The notes: generated by a model from the sequence alone, not told the origin. Positions 1 through 10,992 are shown, numbered from the stretch's first letter. The stretch: DNA of 64,000 nucleotides from Chlorocebus sabaeus (GCF_047675955.1 NC_132910.1:91104923-91168922); one strand, 5' to 3'. Translations and numbers: made by a program.

Positions 1-91
1 GGCGGGCCCAACCTGAGGAGCACCTCAACTCCCAAATGACATCTGATCGCCTCACTGGATGTCTATTTTGTGCTAGATGCTCCACAAGGCC

Positions 92-192
92 ATATAGCAC
101 AGAGCTTAAGAGCACTGAGATCTGGAATCAGAGTACCTGGATTCAAACCAAATCTGATGCTTACTAGCTCTATGAAGACACCTGTGATTTTC
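92..192 (+). mobile_element. MIR SINE fragment
   Basis: The stretch contains the MIR core in order: a tRNA-like start (agagcttaagagcactg), a ctgg..tcaaa block and a cttactagct block. It is diverged and cut off before the usual cagtttcctc segment. It is an ancient mammalian SINE with no coding capacity. Confidence 0.7.
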
Positions 193-458
193 AGTATTCG
201 ACGATTCAGCAACTGAATTTTTGTCTTGCTTTGAATTTGAAGGGAAGGTAACAAAGAAGGTATTGCTATTATTTGCTTGTAGTTTGAATCCCTGCTTGTC
301 TAATTCCAGGAAGTTCCATTTGATAATATACAACCAAATCAAATAACATATTATGGAGGTTATACATGGGTAGAGGCAGGCAAAGCAACATCTACAAACC
401 CCACTGGGAAAGAGTTACCAGACACAAGCTAAAAATGTATTTAGTTGTCCAACAATAT
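193..458. other. Unique sequence, nothing recognised
   Basis: AT-rich single-copy sequence between a MIR and an Alu. I see no repeat, splice pair or motif cluster. Confidence 0.5.
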
Positions 459-474
459 AAGCCAAGGAAGTTCT

Positions 475-764
475 CTTTTTGAGATGAAGTCTTGCTCTGC
501 TGCCCAGGCTGGAGTGCAGTGGCATGATCTCAGCTCACCACAACCTCCGCCTCCCAGGTTCAAGCAGTTCTCCTGCCTTACCCTCCTGAGTAGCTGGGAT
601 TACAGGTGCCCGCCACCACGCCTGGCTAATTTTTTTGTATTTTTAGTAGAGACAGGGTTTCACCATGTTGGCAAGGCTAGTTTCGAACTCCCGACCTCGA
701 GTGATACGCCCGCCTCGGTCTCCAAAAGTGCTGGGATTACAGGCGTGAGTCACCACGTCCGGCC
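475..764 (-). mobile_element. Alu, full length, antisense
   Basis: It reads as a reverse-complement Alu, from gagatgaagtcttgctctg to cgtgagtcaccacgtccggcc. The TSD is aagccaaggaagttct (459-474) and aagccaaggaaattct (765-780), with one mismatch. The poly-T tail is only about five bases, so it has decayed. The 116-residue open frame across it is a typical Alu translation, not a gene. Confidence 0.95.
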
Positions 765-780
765 AAGCCAAGGAAATTCT

Positions 781-998
781 AATGTGAAACCCTGAAAAAC
801 ACAATGTTCATGTTCCAAATATATGAAATCAACGGAGTCCTTTCCAAATCAAATATCCGAACACAGGACCCAGGTTTTCCTCCTTGTTTTATCCCATAGT
901 ATAATTACTGCAATCATCACTTAATAAAATATAGCTTTTAAGAGACAAACCATGTCCTTACCTCTAGGGAATATATGTAAAAATCTTTCCATTAAAAT
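781..998. other. Unique spacer, nothing recognised
   Basis: Short single-copy sequence between two Alus in opposite orientation. No feature seen. Confidence 0.5.
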
Positions 999-1007
999 GC
1001 TAACATT

Positions 1008-1295
1008 GCCGGGCCCAGTGGCTCACGCCTGTAATCCCAACACTTTGGGAGGCTGAGGCGGGTGGATCACGAGGTCAGGAGATCGAGACCATCCTGGCTA
1101 ACACAGTGAAACCCCGTCTCTACTAAAAATACATAAAATTAGCTGGGCATGGTGGCACGCCAGCTACCCAGGAGGCTGAGACAGGAGAATCGCTTGAACC
1201 CGGGAGGCGGAGGTTGCAGTGAGCCAAGATTGCACCACTGCACTCCAGCCTGGGCAACAGAGCAAGACTCCGTCTCAAAAAACAAAAAACAAAAA
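1008..1295 (+). mobile_element. Alu (AluS type), small internal deletion
   Basis: It starts gccgggcccagtggctcac and ends in an A-rich tail of caaaaaa units. The TSD is gctaacatt at 999-1007 and 1296-1304. About 10 bases of the right arm are missing, where ggtggcacgc joins cagctaccc directly. The ggagatcgagaccatcctgg segment suits a late AluS (Sc-like) or AluY. Confidence 0.93.
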
Positions 1296-1304
1296 GCTAA
1301 CATT

Positions 1305-2728
1305 AATAAAGTTTAGCACCAAATTGCTCTACCTGAGGTTGAAGGGTAATGTTTTAGTTTAATTCCCTTTAGAATACACTGTCTACTTTTTGGTTAGAGT
1401 TCTATCCTGATGTATTTCTTACTGGGGAGTTCATAGAAGAACAAACAGCATAGTTGAGAATGAATTGAGATGAATTCAAACCAGAAACAAAGCATATCCA
1501 CAAAAGGGAATAGATTATATAGAAAGTAAGGATTGGGACCGATTCCTTTTCTAAATGACTGGCCACTGTACTACAGCCTTTTTCCATTGTCAACAGTACT
1601 TCTGCTGTTAACTGAGCTTACATACAGTGTCAGTCAAGGTTTTCATTGAATAACAAGTGTGTGTGACTTCTAATGCACGTGAGGCCCATTCTGACGCAGT
1701 ATGTATTAAAATGAGCCAAGGGAACGTCTACCAGTGGTCCCTGTCATTGCCTGCCTCACTGCTTTCCTGGATATATTTGCCTCAGGTGGACACAGCAGTT
1801 GGGGAGAGGGATGTAAAGCGAGACCTCCGTCACCCAACATGCAGGAACATGAGTATTTACTGGCTCCATCTTCACTGTCAGAGAATACTACAGGGAGGAT
1901 GAAACAGCTACTGCGATTAAAAACCTGCTCCCTTGAAAACAGCCATGCCGCTGCTGTGTCATACAATGACCCTTTCAAGATAGGTGCTGAGCTACATCAG
2001 CACCTCTCCTGCAACTTCTTTGATGGCTCAGTGTAGACTGTACGATGTGCCAGAGAGTCCAAGCACGGCTCCAGCAGGAATCTCCTGGAGCAGAAGGCTC
2101 AGGAGAGGATGAGAAGAACAGCTGCCTATTTTCTACCTCAACCACAGCCAATTTTGTGCTCCAGCCCTCCTCCCATTCCAAGTGGCATATCCTTTCTTCC
2201 TCTGTCCCTCTATTTAACAATCAGGCAAGAATAATTTACTGAAAAATTGTTAAGTTTTGAAAATAACCATGCCGTCTTTCACTTCTTTTCCCAAAAGTTG
2301 GTCTCCTAGAGCCGATCTCTAGAATCAAACTCTTGGTGTGCATTTTAGAAAACACCTTGAAGATGACGATGGCTCAGAAGCACACTATGGTACATGCTGC
2401 TGTTATGGTCAGTGCTCTGTGCTCTTCAGTCCCACTTTCCAATACTGAAACTTGCTTCAACACAAGAATTTATATCACACTGATATTGTCACAAGTTCCA
2501 AGGATCCCAGCTGACGTCGCTGTGGCCCTGCTTGGAGGAAATAGAAGTAAAAGACCTTATATTAATTCACTGGTATCTTTTAGTCCACTGACGATTGTGT
2601 AACACAATTCAGTAGATTACTGGGAAAGTGAGGCACTAAGAACCCTGATGTTTTGGTTCCCAGAAAATCTGAAACTCAAGACTATGTATAGGGAAGCACT
2701 ATAAATGACTCTGACCCTCTGCTTGAAA
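1305..2728. other. Unique sequence, no gene recognised
   Basis: About 1.4 kb of single-copy sequence. Short open frames on both strands overlap one another at 1657-2242, which argues against any of them being coding. A CRE-like gctgacgtcg lies near 2511. No repeat family recognised. Confidence 0.4.
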
Positions 2729-2771
2729 AAAGAAAAAGAGCAACAAAACAAAACAAAACAAAAAACAAACT
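2729..2771. repeat. A-rich low-complexity tract, (AAAAC)n-like
   Basis: Runs of aaaac units within an A-rich stretch. No Alu body lies upstream, so it is a free-standing low-complexity tract. Confidence 0.75.
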
Positions 2772-3116
2772 AAGAAGTGATTAAGAAGTTCCTTGGGTTA
2801 GGTTTTAACATGAATCCTTAACACATTATTATCTTTCCGCTCTAAAACTGGAGTTTGCACTTTAAAGAGAGATTTCAATAAATTAATGCATTAGCTACAA
2901 AGAAATAGACTCAATTTAAATGACTAAGCAAGTGACCTGAATATTATTTCCTTTAAATAGCCTGAGCAACATGAAAAGAAAATACAAAAAGGAATCTGAG
3001 TAATGCCCTATGTCTACAAGACTCCATCTAAGTAGAGCATGCCTCCCACGATGTGACTCACAGGAGGCCTGCAGCTTCAGTTTTGAACAAACAAATGCAC
3101 ATCCTCACTCAGCACA

Positions 3117-3155
3117 CAGCTAACTAGTGTTAGTTATACAGCTAACTAGTTATGC
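3117..3155. repeat. Short imperfect tandem duplication with palindrome
   Basis: acagctaactagt occurs at 3117 and again at 3139, 22 bases apart. The second copy runs into a perfect 10-base palindrome, taactagtta (3143-3152). Function unknown. Confidence 0.7.
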
Positions 3156-3269
3156 AGGCTATCCATATTTACATAATCAGAAACACATTGCTTTCAGTAA
3201 GACAAGGCCCAGTGCGTTACGTGCGACCCTAAGGTACATGTATTTCAACGCATGTCAAACTGTACTTTT

Positions 3270-3530
3270 CAGAAAATCATTTTGTTTAACAAACTCTCAG
3301 CAGGCACCCTGATTAGACATAATCTATAAGGGCCCTTTGTTTCGAGCTGCACTGCTCTGCTGTATGGGGCTCTCTTTGTGGTGATAATTGGTCTGGCTGT
3401 CCATTCCACCCATCAGGTGATAGAAAACTATCAATCAGCCTAAATGCAATGTGAGAGAAGTCTCTTTAGCCAATTAGTCAGTAATGAGAACATTAGCCAC
3501 GATATCTTCTGCAGAGGGCACCTTAGCCAT
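3270..3530. promoter_or_regulatory. Candidate conserved noncoding block (homeodomain-type motifs)
   Basis: Repeat-free sequence dense in homeodomain and TALE-like cores: gattagac, gataattgg, tatcaatcag, ccaattagtc and gtaatgag. It also has cctttgtttc, a SOX/TCF-like core. Such AT-rich, repeat-free, motif-dense stretches often prove to be developmental enhancers. Conservation was not tested, so this is inference from composition only. Confidence 0.3.
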
Positions 3531-3690
3531 TCCACTAGTCTGAGAAGATGACAGTCCCTGTGTGATTAATAAAGATTACAGGATACTTCAGAAATTCTAC
3601 ATGGGTGAAGAAGAGAGTCAGAAAGAAATGCACTTGGAAGAGCTGACTGTTTCTACTGCTGCCAAGTGCTTTACGCAAAAACATTCCAAA

Positions 3691-3820
3691 ACCGCAGAAC
3701 CACAGAACTTCAGAGCTGGAAGGGACCCTGAAGATAATTTGATCCCACACCCGCATTTTACAGATAAGGCAGGGAGTGAAATGAATTGTCCAAGGTCACC
3801 CAGCTGGCTGGCAATGGCGC
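3691..3820 (-). mobile_element. MIR3-type SINE, antisense
   Basis: The + strand reads cagagctggaagggaccctg, then cattttacagataagg, then caaggtcacccagctgg. This is the reverse complement of the MIR3 3' half. Confidence 0.75.
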
Positions 3821-4029
3821 ACTTCTTGTGGCTCCAAAGAAAAATATTTGGACTGATAAAAGCAAACAAAAAACGCAGCACATCAGTATGGAGAGATCCT
3901 ACATAGTTTCTGATATTTTTATAGGTGTGTCTTTTTTCTCCACTGGTGGCGAGGGTTATGTTTTCCTTCCCTGACTTCCTAGGGTCAAACATGATAACTG
4001 TATGTCCTGAGGAAGTATCACACATATTT

Positions 4030-4252
4030 AGAGCAATGGCTCCTAAGCCAGATTGCCTGGGTCCATAATGCCAGCTCTGCTACTTACTACATGTGTGACT
4101 TTAGACAAGTACTGAATACTTTGTACCTCAGTTTCCTCATCTGTAAAAGAGGATAATAGTTCCTACCTCCCAGGGTTATGACAACGATTAAGAGTTAGTC
4201 TACATAAGACATGCAACAGAGGCTAGCACTTGCAAGCTCGGCTATTATTATT
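4030..4252 (+). mobile_element. MIR SINE, nearly full length
   Basis: MIR blocks appear in order: gattgcctgggt, ccagctctgctacttacta, tgtgtgactttagacaagta, cctcagtttcctcatctgta and a terminal gctattatta. It is one of the best preserved MIRs here. Confidence 0.88.
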
Positions 4253-4331
4253 CATGAAGATGCTCGTGAAATGACAGCTGCAACGACAGGGCAACTTCTG
4301 CATATACAGGAATAATACTAAGATAAATTCA

Positions 4332-4629
4332 GGCCTGGGTGCGGTGGCTCATGCCTGTAATCCCAGCACTTTGGGAGGCTGAGGCAGGCAGATCACGAGG
4401 TCAGGAAATAGAGACCATCCTGGCTAACACGGTTAAACCCCCATCTCTACTAAAAATACAAAAAATTAGCCAGGTGTGGTGGCATGCACCTGTAATCCCA
4501 GCTACTCAGGAGGCTGAGGCAGGAGAATCCCTTGAACCCGGGAGGTGGAGGTTGCAGTGAGCGGAGATCGCACCACCGCACTCCAACCTGGGCGACAGAG
4601 CAAGACTCCATCTCAAACAAAAAAAATAA
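4332..4629 (+). mobile_element. Alu, full length
   Basis: It runs from ggcctgggtgcggtggctc to ctccatctcaaac plus an A-rich tail. A possible short TSD is ataaattca (4323-4331) and ataaattga (4630-4638). The AT-rich taaaataaaa sequence after it could be tail or host, so the 3' end is uncertain. Confidence 0.93.
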
Positions 4630-4655
4630 ATAAATTGAAATAAAATAAAATAAAG

Positions 4656-5620
4656 GCAAATTAAACAAAATGCCCTAACTTTCTTGGGATGAAGACTAAG
4701 GGAATCATGGAAAGAGGAGTAAATTCAAAGGGGAGAACCATGCCAGCCTCACAGAAATTTCAGGAAGCATCACTGAAGCTTTGCATGACAGTCCTATCAT
4801 GTCCCAACCTGTCTGCTGGACTGCTCCCTGGTAGGGTCACCTGGGCACGTTCTAGTGGAAATCCATGGGCCCACTAACTCCCGCAGCCCACAGCCCTGGA
4901 ACCATGCTCCAGGTGACCACACTTGGTGATCTTTATCCTTGTGTCATGAGTGGCCTGAAAGCTAAACATGCCTTGATCAGAAGCATTACCATTCTCTGAG
5001 TCACCAGGCCCCTAACCTTGAAGGTGATGTCCCCTCTCTCAGAGGCTTTCGTTATCTGCTCCTCCTCTTGACCCCCACAGCACTGTAGGCACAGCCCACC
5101 CACCCCAACTGTGCTGGTGACACGGCATTGCCACCGCTTGTCTCATTCTATCTCTGTATTTCATATTGCCCTGCAGTGCTGCCTGAATGCAAGGCCAGGC
5201 ATGCATTTGACAAAGAGGTCACTACAGTGGATTGTCCAGAGTAACACACAGCAAACAACAAGAGCTACCCTGATACGGGTGCTAGTGCACTGCTGTAAAA
5301 TGCCTGGGATTTTCCTTTTACCTTTTAGGAGCAAAGATACTCTATTACCACCACTATCAACCTCTTCTCTTATCCCCACCCCTCAAGAAATAAATGGAAA
5401 CACACAGGAAGTTCAAAGGCCAACTCATTTGCTACTGCTGGAATGGGCAAACAACGCACACTCACAGAAACTAAACAAGTGAATGAGAAAAATGGAGTGC
5501 ACGAAGACACGGGGGCACAGACTGGTGAGACCAGAATGCAGTCAACAACAGAGGGGTTAGCGTCGAAAAGGCCCAGGAAAGGGGTGGGGTGCTACCGACT
5601 TCTGACTTTTTTCCTTTATA
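4656..5620. other. Unique sequence, possible weak L2 trace
   Basis: Single-copy sequence. The part near 4980-5190 (cctcctcttgacccccacag, cactgtaggcacagcc) faintly resembles the pyrimidine-rich L2 3' region, but I would not assign it. The 123-residue open frame at 5111-5482 has no recognisable motif. Confidence 0.35.
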
Positions 5621-5625
5621 GGTAT

Positions 5626-5700
5626 TTACTTATATCTGGAATCACAGACACAGGGAGAAGAAGTGGTAGAGATTACTTATATCTGGAATCAGAGACACAC
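5626..5700. repeat. Local duplication, two ~27-base copies 47 bases apart
   Basis: ttacttatatctggaatca followed by cagacaca starts at 5626, and its near-copy (cagagacacac) starts at 5673. The intervening 20 bases differ. It looks like a small local duplication, not a known repeat family. Confidence 0.8.
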
Positions 5701-6859
5701 AAGTGGGAGAGAGAGCATCTAACAAGATCCTTGAAGGCAGGAATGTTTTCCCATTTTCATTTCTATTCCATTGTAGTGTTGAGGGCAGCTCCAATCATCT
5801 GAAAGAGTGAATGGCTATTGGGTGGGAGGCAAAGGGAAACAAAGAAATATACCATGAACTCCAGGATACATCTTAAAACTTGCCTAAACTCCAGAGAGGG
5901 AGGTACTCACCAAGTGCAGTCTTCAAAAACTATGCGGGATTCACAAACAAAACTCATCTCTAGGTAGAGGACAAGGGTCCCTCCCACCTGAACATCCACA
6001 AGTAATGCAACTCTGCCTCTCCTACACAAGGCTTATATGGTTGATATCCACCAATCTGTCCATCCCTCCTTCCTCTAGCCCTTGAGTGCTACACTATAAT
6101 ATTATATTCAACAGAAATTAGAAATTTCAAAGCACACCCCTTCAAAAAATTAACAATACAGGGTACAGTGATGAACAAAAGGACATCATTATTTTGTGGA
6201 AAATGCAAATGTTAAATTACACACACAGTAATTGCCATATTTATGTCTTTCTGACTGACCTTATCTTGCCAGAGTAGGAGAATCAGTGTCAAGAATAAAC
6301 TCTTTGCCGATTTAAATAGGATGCAAATATATATATTATGCATAATAATGGTCTCCTTTCACTTATTACATAAACATAAAATATTACCCTTTTTCTATTC
6401 TTGAGACGTTATGACAATCTGAGCTAATATATTTAATTCAACTCAAGTCCCTGAGAGAACAGAACTACAATTACTATTTAGTGAGTGTCTGATCCATTCT
6501 GCTTGTCTCTGAAATACAGTCTATGAAGCTTTCATGGAGGACACCAAGGAATCATTTTGTCGTATGACACACTGTGAACATTTTTAAAACGCTTAAGATT
6601 CCCAACATTTAAAATAAGATTTTATTTTTTTATATGTAGATGGGAGTTATTTGATGTCCAATAATATGCATTTCTATACAAATGCATACAGAGGTATCCG
6701 AATTTTTGAGAGGTAAATTACACATTCTGTGAGTGGGTCTTGAGGCAACAACTTGAATGAGAATGGTTATATACATACCACTGGATAAATATGCCTTTGC
6801 TAGCTCAGGCTTCATGGAGTAGGCCAGAGATAGGAAGGTAAAGAAGGAAGAAAGAGAAT
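5701..6859. other. Unique AT-rich sequence
   Basis: No repeat family recognised. A perfect octamer, atgcaaat, lies at 6321-6328 inside an AT-rich patch (atatatattatgcataataa). No coding signal. Confidence 0.4.
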
Positions 6860-6874
6860 AGAGAGTGGAAGAGA

Positions 6875-7173
6875 GGCCAGGCATGGTGGCTCAACTCTAT
6901 AATACCAGCACTTTGAGAGGCAGAGGTGGGTGGATTGCTTGAGGTCAGGAGTTTGAGACCAGCCTGGCCAACAGGGCAAAACCCTGTCTCTACTAAAAAT
7001 ACAAAAATTAGCTGGGCTTGGTGGCACACGCCTGTAATCTCAGCTGCTCAGGAGGCTGAGGCAGACGAGGTTGAACCCGTGAGGCAGAGATTGCAGTGAG
7101 CCAAGATCACGCCACTCCAGCCTGGGCAACCAAGTGAGACAGTGCCTCAAAAAAAAAGGGGGTGGTGGTGCAG
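6875..7173 (+). mobile_element. Alu, full length, perfect 15-base TSD
   Basis: It starts ggccaggcatggtggctc. The TSD agagagtggaagaga is perfect at 6860-6874 and 7174-7188. A deletion in the right arm joins gctgaggcag to acgaggttgaaccc. The tail is short and followed by a G-rich ggggtggtggtg stretch, unusual for an Alu tail. Confidence 0.95.
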
Positions 7174-7188
7174 AGAGAGTGGAAGAGA

Positions 7189-7479
7189 AGGGAAGAGAGG
7201 GCAAGGCAGGCAGGAGGATCAACTATTCCAAACTGAAGAACTGGAATTAAATCCTTCCAACAACTGGAGGAGTGATCTTACCTTTAGCACTGTTTAACAT
7301 GGGGAAAATATTTTTTTAAATAGTCTAGACAATGATAAATACAAAGAAAAAACACACCTCTGGATTTAAATGGAAGGTGCAATTCCTTCATCCAGAGAGC
7401 CTATTTCATGTGAAACCTTTTAGTAGAAAAGTTCTTAGTAAGACTATATGGGTAGCAATCTCTTGTTCAAGAGATAAAA
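7189..7479. other. Unique spacer
   Basis: AT-rich single-copy sequence, nothing recognised. Confidence 0.5.
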
Positions 7480-7698
7480 ATAAAACAGCTAACCTTTACT
7501 AAGGTCTTACTAGGTATAAGGTACTACTGGAAACATATTAACTCATTTAACCTTCACAAACCTCCTGTGAAGTAGGAAGTATTATTATCCACATTTTACT
7601 AAGAAGAAGTAAGTAATGTACCCAAATTATACAGCCAGGAAATGGCAGAGCTGGGATTCAAACTCAAGTATCCAACTCCCGACCCAGTACTCAGCCAT
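7480..7698 (-). mobile_element. MIR SINE, antisense
   Basis: The + strand shows the MIR reverse-complement order: aactcatttaaccttcacaa, attattatccacattttac, then agccaggaaatggcagagct and gggattcaaac. Old and diverged but long. Confidence 0.85.
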
Positions 7699-7921
7699 TT
7701 CGTTAGTGAATGAGTGGATGTGTGAATAAGTGAATGAATGCAAAAGCTATGCTCGCTGTTTGTAACTTGTGGCTTTAAAGGCTGCTGGCAGAGCTTTTCT
7801 GTACCACAAAGGACAGCCTTATGAACAAACCATGGCTTAAAAAAACCATGCCTCACAGTTGTCCCTCCCCTAAACACACCCCACTCTGAGGGAGAGCCTC
7901 CCTTTCAAAAGTGGCAAAGTT

Positions 7922-8218
7922 GGCTGGGCACAGTGGCTCACGCCTGTAATCCCAGCACTTTGGGAGGCCGAGATGGGCGGATCACGAGGTCAGGAGATCG
8001 AGACCATCCTGGCTAACACGGTGAAACCCCGTCTCTACTAAAAATACAAAAAATTAGCCGGGCGTGGCGGCAGGTGCCTGTTGTCCCAGCTACTCGGGAG
8101 GCTGAGGCAGAAGAATCACTTGAACCCCAGAGGTGGAGGTTACAGTGAGCCAAGATCACACCACTGCACTCCAGCCGGGGTGACAGAGAGAGATTCCGTC
8201 TCAGGAAAAAAAAAAAAA
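7922..8218 (+). mobile_element. Alu, late AluS or AluY-like
   Basis: It starts ggctgggcacagtggctcac and has a poly-A tail at about 8204-8222. The TSD aaaagtggcaaagtt is perfect at 7907-7921 and 8219-8233. The aggagatcgagaccatcctg block and the modest divergence suit a younger subfamily. Confidence 0.95.
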
Positions 8219-8233
8219 AAAAGTGGCAAAGTT

Positions 8234-9419
8234 AAAAGTAAGGTTGATGTCTCATTTGTCTGACCCAGTCACGCAGGGACCATGTGACAAGACAGTGCTG
8301 CGGGGATTTGGCTACGGGATGAAAATGCGTAAAGGACTATGGAGCTTCCTGTGGGTCCCATGTTGCTTACTGTTGGAGGAGAGAGACCCGCCTTGGTGCC
8401 CTGGCAACATTCCAGTCCAGGCACAAACTTTACATGAAGTTTGAAGCTTCAGTTAGTGGCAGGGTCTCCAAGATGCTGGGTGAGTCTTATAATTCAAATC
8501 TCAGAGGCTTTTAGACTTGAGTGGTGGAATGCCCTTACAGACTCAGTGACCACGCTGCCCAAGCCAGGAGCAAGGACCCAAATCTGATTTTTTTTAAAAA
8601 AAACAAAAAACAGGTCTACCTATAGGGACAAAGAGACAAGCCATTCAAATTCAGGACTGTTCCCAGATGCACTATAGCACTAAGGGCATGACAAATGGAA
8701 CATGACCTGCGTATTTTATGAATGTATCTCTCCCTTCCCCTCTGCTTCTCACCCGTCTTCTCTCTTTATTTCTCAAGTCTTCACTTATGGATGCAGAATA
8801 GGAGACACTTAGGTCTGCTCAATCTATCTAGACTCACTTACCTAAGGCTCTATTCACCTCTTAGATCCCAAACCTAATTCCTTTCCTCATCCAGTTTCAA
8901 TCTGTTTTCCTATATTTGAAGAAAGTGCTGTTTTGAAAGCCCTGATTTTTACTTTATAGGAATGCCGAGAAACAGGCTCCGGGAAAGCAATACTGTAGCA
9001 TTTTCCAAGCAGTCATCATCTGGGGGATTCATGACCTTCCAAAAATTTCTGGTGGTTTCTGACATTCAACTTCTTCCCTTCCTCAAATTCTCCATATCCC
9101 CACATTCTGCCACATATTTTTAGGCAAGTATCTGAGCTACTAAAGAATTTAAAAATGAGGAAAGTGAAAGTGGCCAACAGCCACAATAAAATTTTTCTTT
9201 AAAAATGGCAGCACTGTCCCTGGAAGAGCTTACACGCGTACACGCAGTGTATTTCAATCCTACCAACCGTGCCCACCTAGATTCAGCTCTTGGGACTATT
9301 CAACTAAGACAACACTCTCCATCAGTTTAAAACAGTCCATTGTGACAGAAAAGGACCTTGAAAATCAGTGAAGACTCATACATAGAATCAATTTCCCCTC
9401 TGGAGAAAATCAGCAAATA
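8234..9419. other. Unique sequence, no gene recognised
   Basis: Single-copy, young-repeat-free sequence. The only low complexity is tttttttaaaaaaaacaaaa near 8590. No convincing coding or RNA signal. Confidence 0.4.
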
Positions 9420-9540
9420 TAAATTCATTAGGGTAGTTAATTTTTCCATGTAAATAGCAATTGACATCACTGTTTATACCAGGAAAAATCAGCAGTGTCT
9501 TTTAATGAAAAGATTATAAATCTAAAGCGAAGAGAGTTGA
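9420..9540. promoter_or_regulatory. Candidate conserved noncoding block
   Basis: AT-rich and repeat-free, with several homeodomain and POU/FOX-like cores: gttaatttt, ccatgtaaatagcaattgac, ctgtttatacc and gattataaat. Evidence is compositional only. Confidence 0.25.
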
Positions 9541-9769
9541 GTTCTAACTGTGCTCCTGATAAAAAGGGAATAAATAATCCCCGTTCCTTTTTCATGGAGA
9601 TGTTTTAAGAATAAACAAGACAAATAGGTAAAAATACTTTCAGTTCTCCTGAATAAGGCACTACGTAATCCCAAAACAGTTCTGTAAGAAAGAAAAAAAA
9701 AAAGATTGGTGTGTTCTCAGCAGTTTCAATGAGGGCTTTGGGCCCGAGATGTTTTAAAAGCAGAAAACT

Positions 9770-9990
9770 GTTAACACTGGAGATATATTGTCAAAATACA
9801 TTTCCCTTTGGTTAAGAAAAGGAGAGAGGGAGGGTTTAAAGGGTGGAGTGGAATGGAATTGTCATCAAAGCATTGTTAATATGAACTGAATGATATTACA
9901 ATGGCAATGCTTCAACATGGGGAATGAAAATTGTTTTGTATTATTGTGGATTGACAATATGACAATCGTTCATTGAAAGTGGATGACAGC
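9770..9990. promoter_or_regulatory. Candidate enhancer, SOX-core cluster
   Basis: Repeat-free block with at least seven ATTGT/ACAAT cores in about 200 bases: attgtc, cattgttaat, acaatgg, attgttttg, attattgtgg, gacaatat and gacaatcg. Homeodomain-like gaatgatatta also occurs. SOX proteins bind (A/T)(A/T)CAATG-type sites, so the density is notable. It lies in a region without young SINEs (8.2-10.7 kb), but conservation is not known from sequence alone. Confidence 0.35.
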
Positions 9991-10119
9991 TGTAGCATTA
10001 TAGCTCAGTGCACAACACAAGATGAATGAGTGTTACAAGTTCTTCCAAAATGGGCCCTTATCTCACAAGAGTCCGTATCATCCCAAAATAAATACACGCC
10101 AGTTTTTCACTATCTCAGC

Positions 10120-10390
10120 AAATTTAGCATCTCTTTACAAACCAATGTGCTACCAGCGGCCTCAAAGTGCCTGTGTCATGTCCCTGCTTAGTGGATTTGC
10201 AGCAGCTGTGAAATGTCAAGTCAAAATGCCATGGAAGATCTATACAACGCCTCGGCAGAAGAAAGGGCAAGAAATGGTAAAATGCTTATGCCTGGACATA
10301 TGTGAACTGACGTCAAACTGTCTCCCGATCCACAGGAGCACTGTTTCTGAATTTCTGTCTTGGCACCAGGCTCATTCCACCACAGACATA
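10120..10390. promoter_or_regulatory. Candidate regulatory block with perfect CRE and E-boxes
   Basis: A perfect CREB/ATF palindrome, tgacgtca, lies at 10308-10315. An E-box catatg lies six bases before it (10297-10302) and a cagctg at 10203-10208. The block adjoins the SOX-core cluster upstream. The 123-codon open frame across it (10022-10393) shows no recognisable domain, and I do not regard it as coding. Confidence 0.3.
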
Positions 10391-10539
10391 TGAGAGTCAT
10401 TTGTGTGCCTCTTATATCAAACTACTCACCTAAAAGAAGTAACACCATGTAAGCTACTTGAAATTAACACACTTCAGAGGCCAGAGATATTTACATATCT
10501 CCTTATGTGCAACAAAAGTCATGCCTGCTTACTTAACCA

Positions 10540-10575
10540 AAAAAAAAAAAAAAAAAAAAAGAAAGAAAAATCAAA
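10540..10575. repeat. Poly-A / GAAA low-complexity tract
   Basis: A run of over 20 A followed by gaaagaaaaa. No Alu body precedes it, so it is a free A-tract or the tail of an unrecognised old retroposon. Confidence 0.85.
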
Positions 10576-10691
10576 GAAGAAAAGCACAAAAACTACTCAT
10601 CACCACAGAGAGAAAGAGATAAGCCTTGTTCACATTCACATATTAGTGTTTTTCTTCCCAGTTTTAATGTATTTCTAAAAAACAGAATCTG

Positions 10692-10984
10692 GGCCAGGCA
10701 CAGTGGCTCACGCCTGTAATCCAGCACTTTGGGAGGCCAAGACAGGTGGATCACCTGAGGTCAGGAGTTCAAGACCAGCCTGGCCAACATGAGGAAATCC
10801 TGCCTCTACTAAGAATACAAAAATTAGATGAGAATAGTGGCAGGTGCCTGTAATCCCAGCTACTTGGGAGGCTGAGGCAGGAGAATTGCTTGAACCCAGG
10901 AGGTGGAGGCTGCAGTGAGCTGAAATCGTGCCACTGCACTCCAGCCTAGGTGACAGAGCAAGACTCCATCTCAAAAAAAAAAAA
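10692..10984 (+). mobile_element. Alu (AluS), full length
   Basis: It starts ggccaggcacagtggctcac and ends in poly-A. The short TSD agaatctg is at 10684-10691 and 10985-10992. The aggtcaggagttcaagaccagcc block is typical of AluS. One C is missing from the usual aatcccagc (aatccagc). Confidence 0.94.
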
Positions 10985-10992
10985 AGAATCTG

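Noticed and set aside
92..192. tRNA-like sequence
   Set aside because: The resemblance is the tRNA-derived head of a MIR; the cloverleaf and both promoter boxes are not intact. The same applies to the other MIRs.
445..795. 116-residue open frame on the + strand
   Set aside because: It lies across an antisense Alu; the cysteine/proline-rich translation is the stock Alu reading, as are those at 10708-11073, 37802-38165, 41191-41703, 44132-44431 and 51633-51971.
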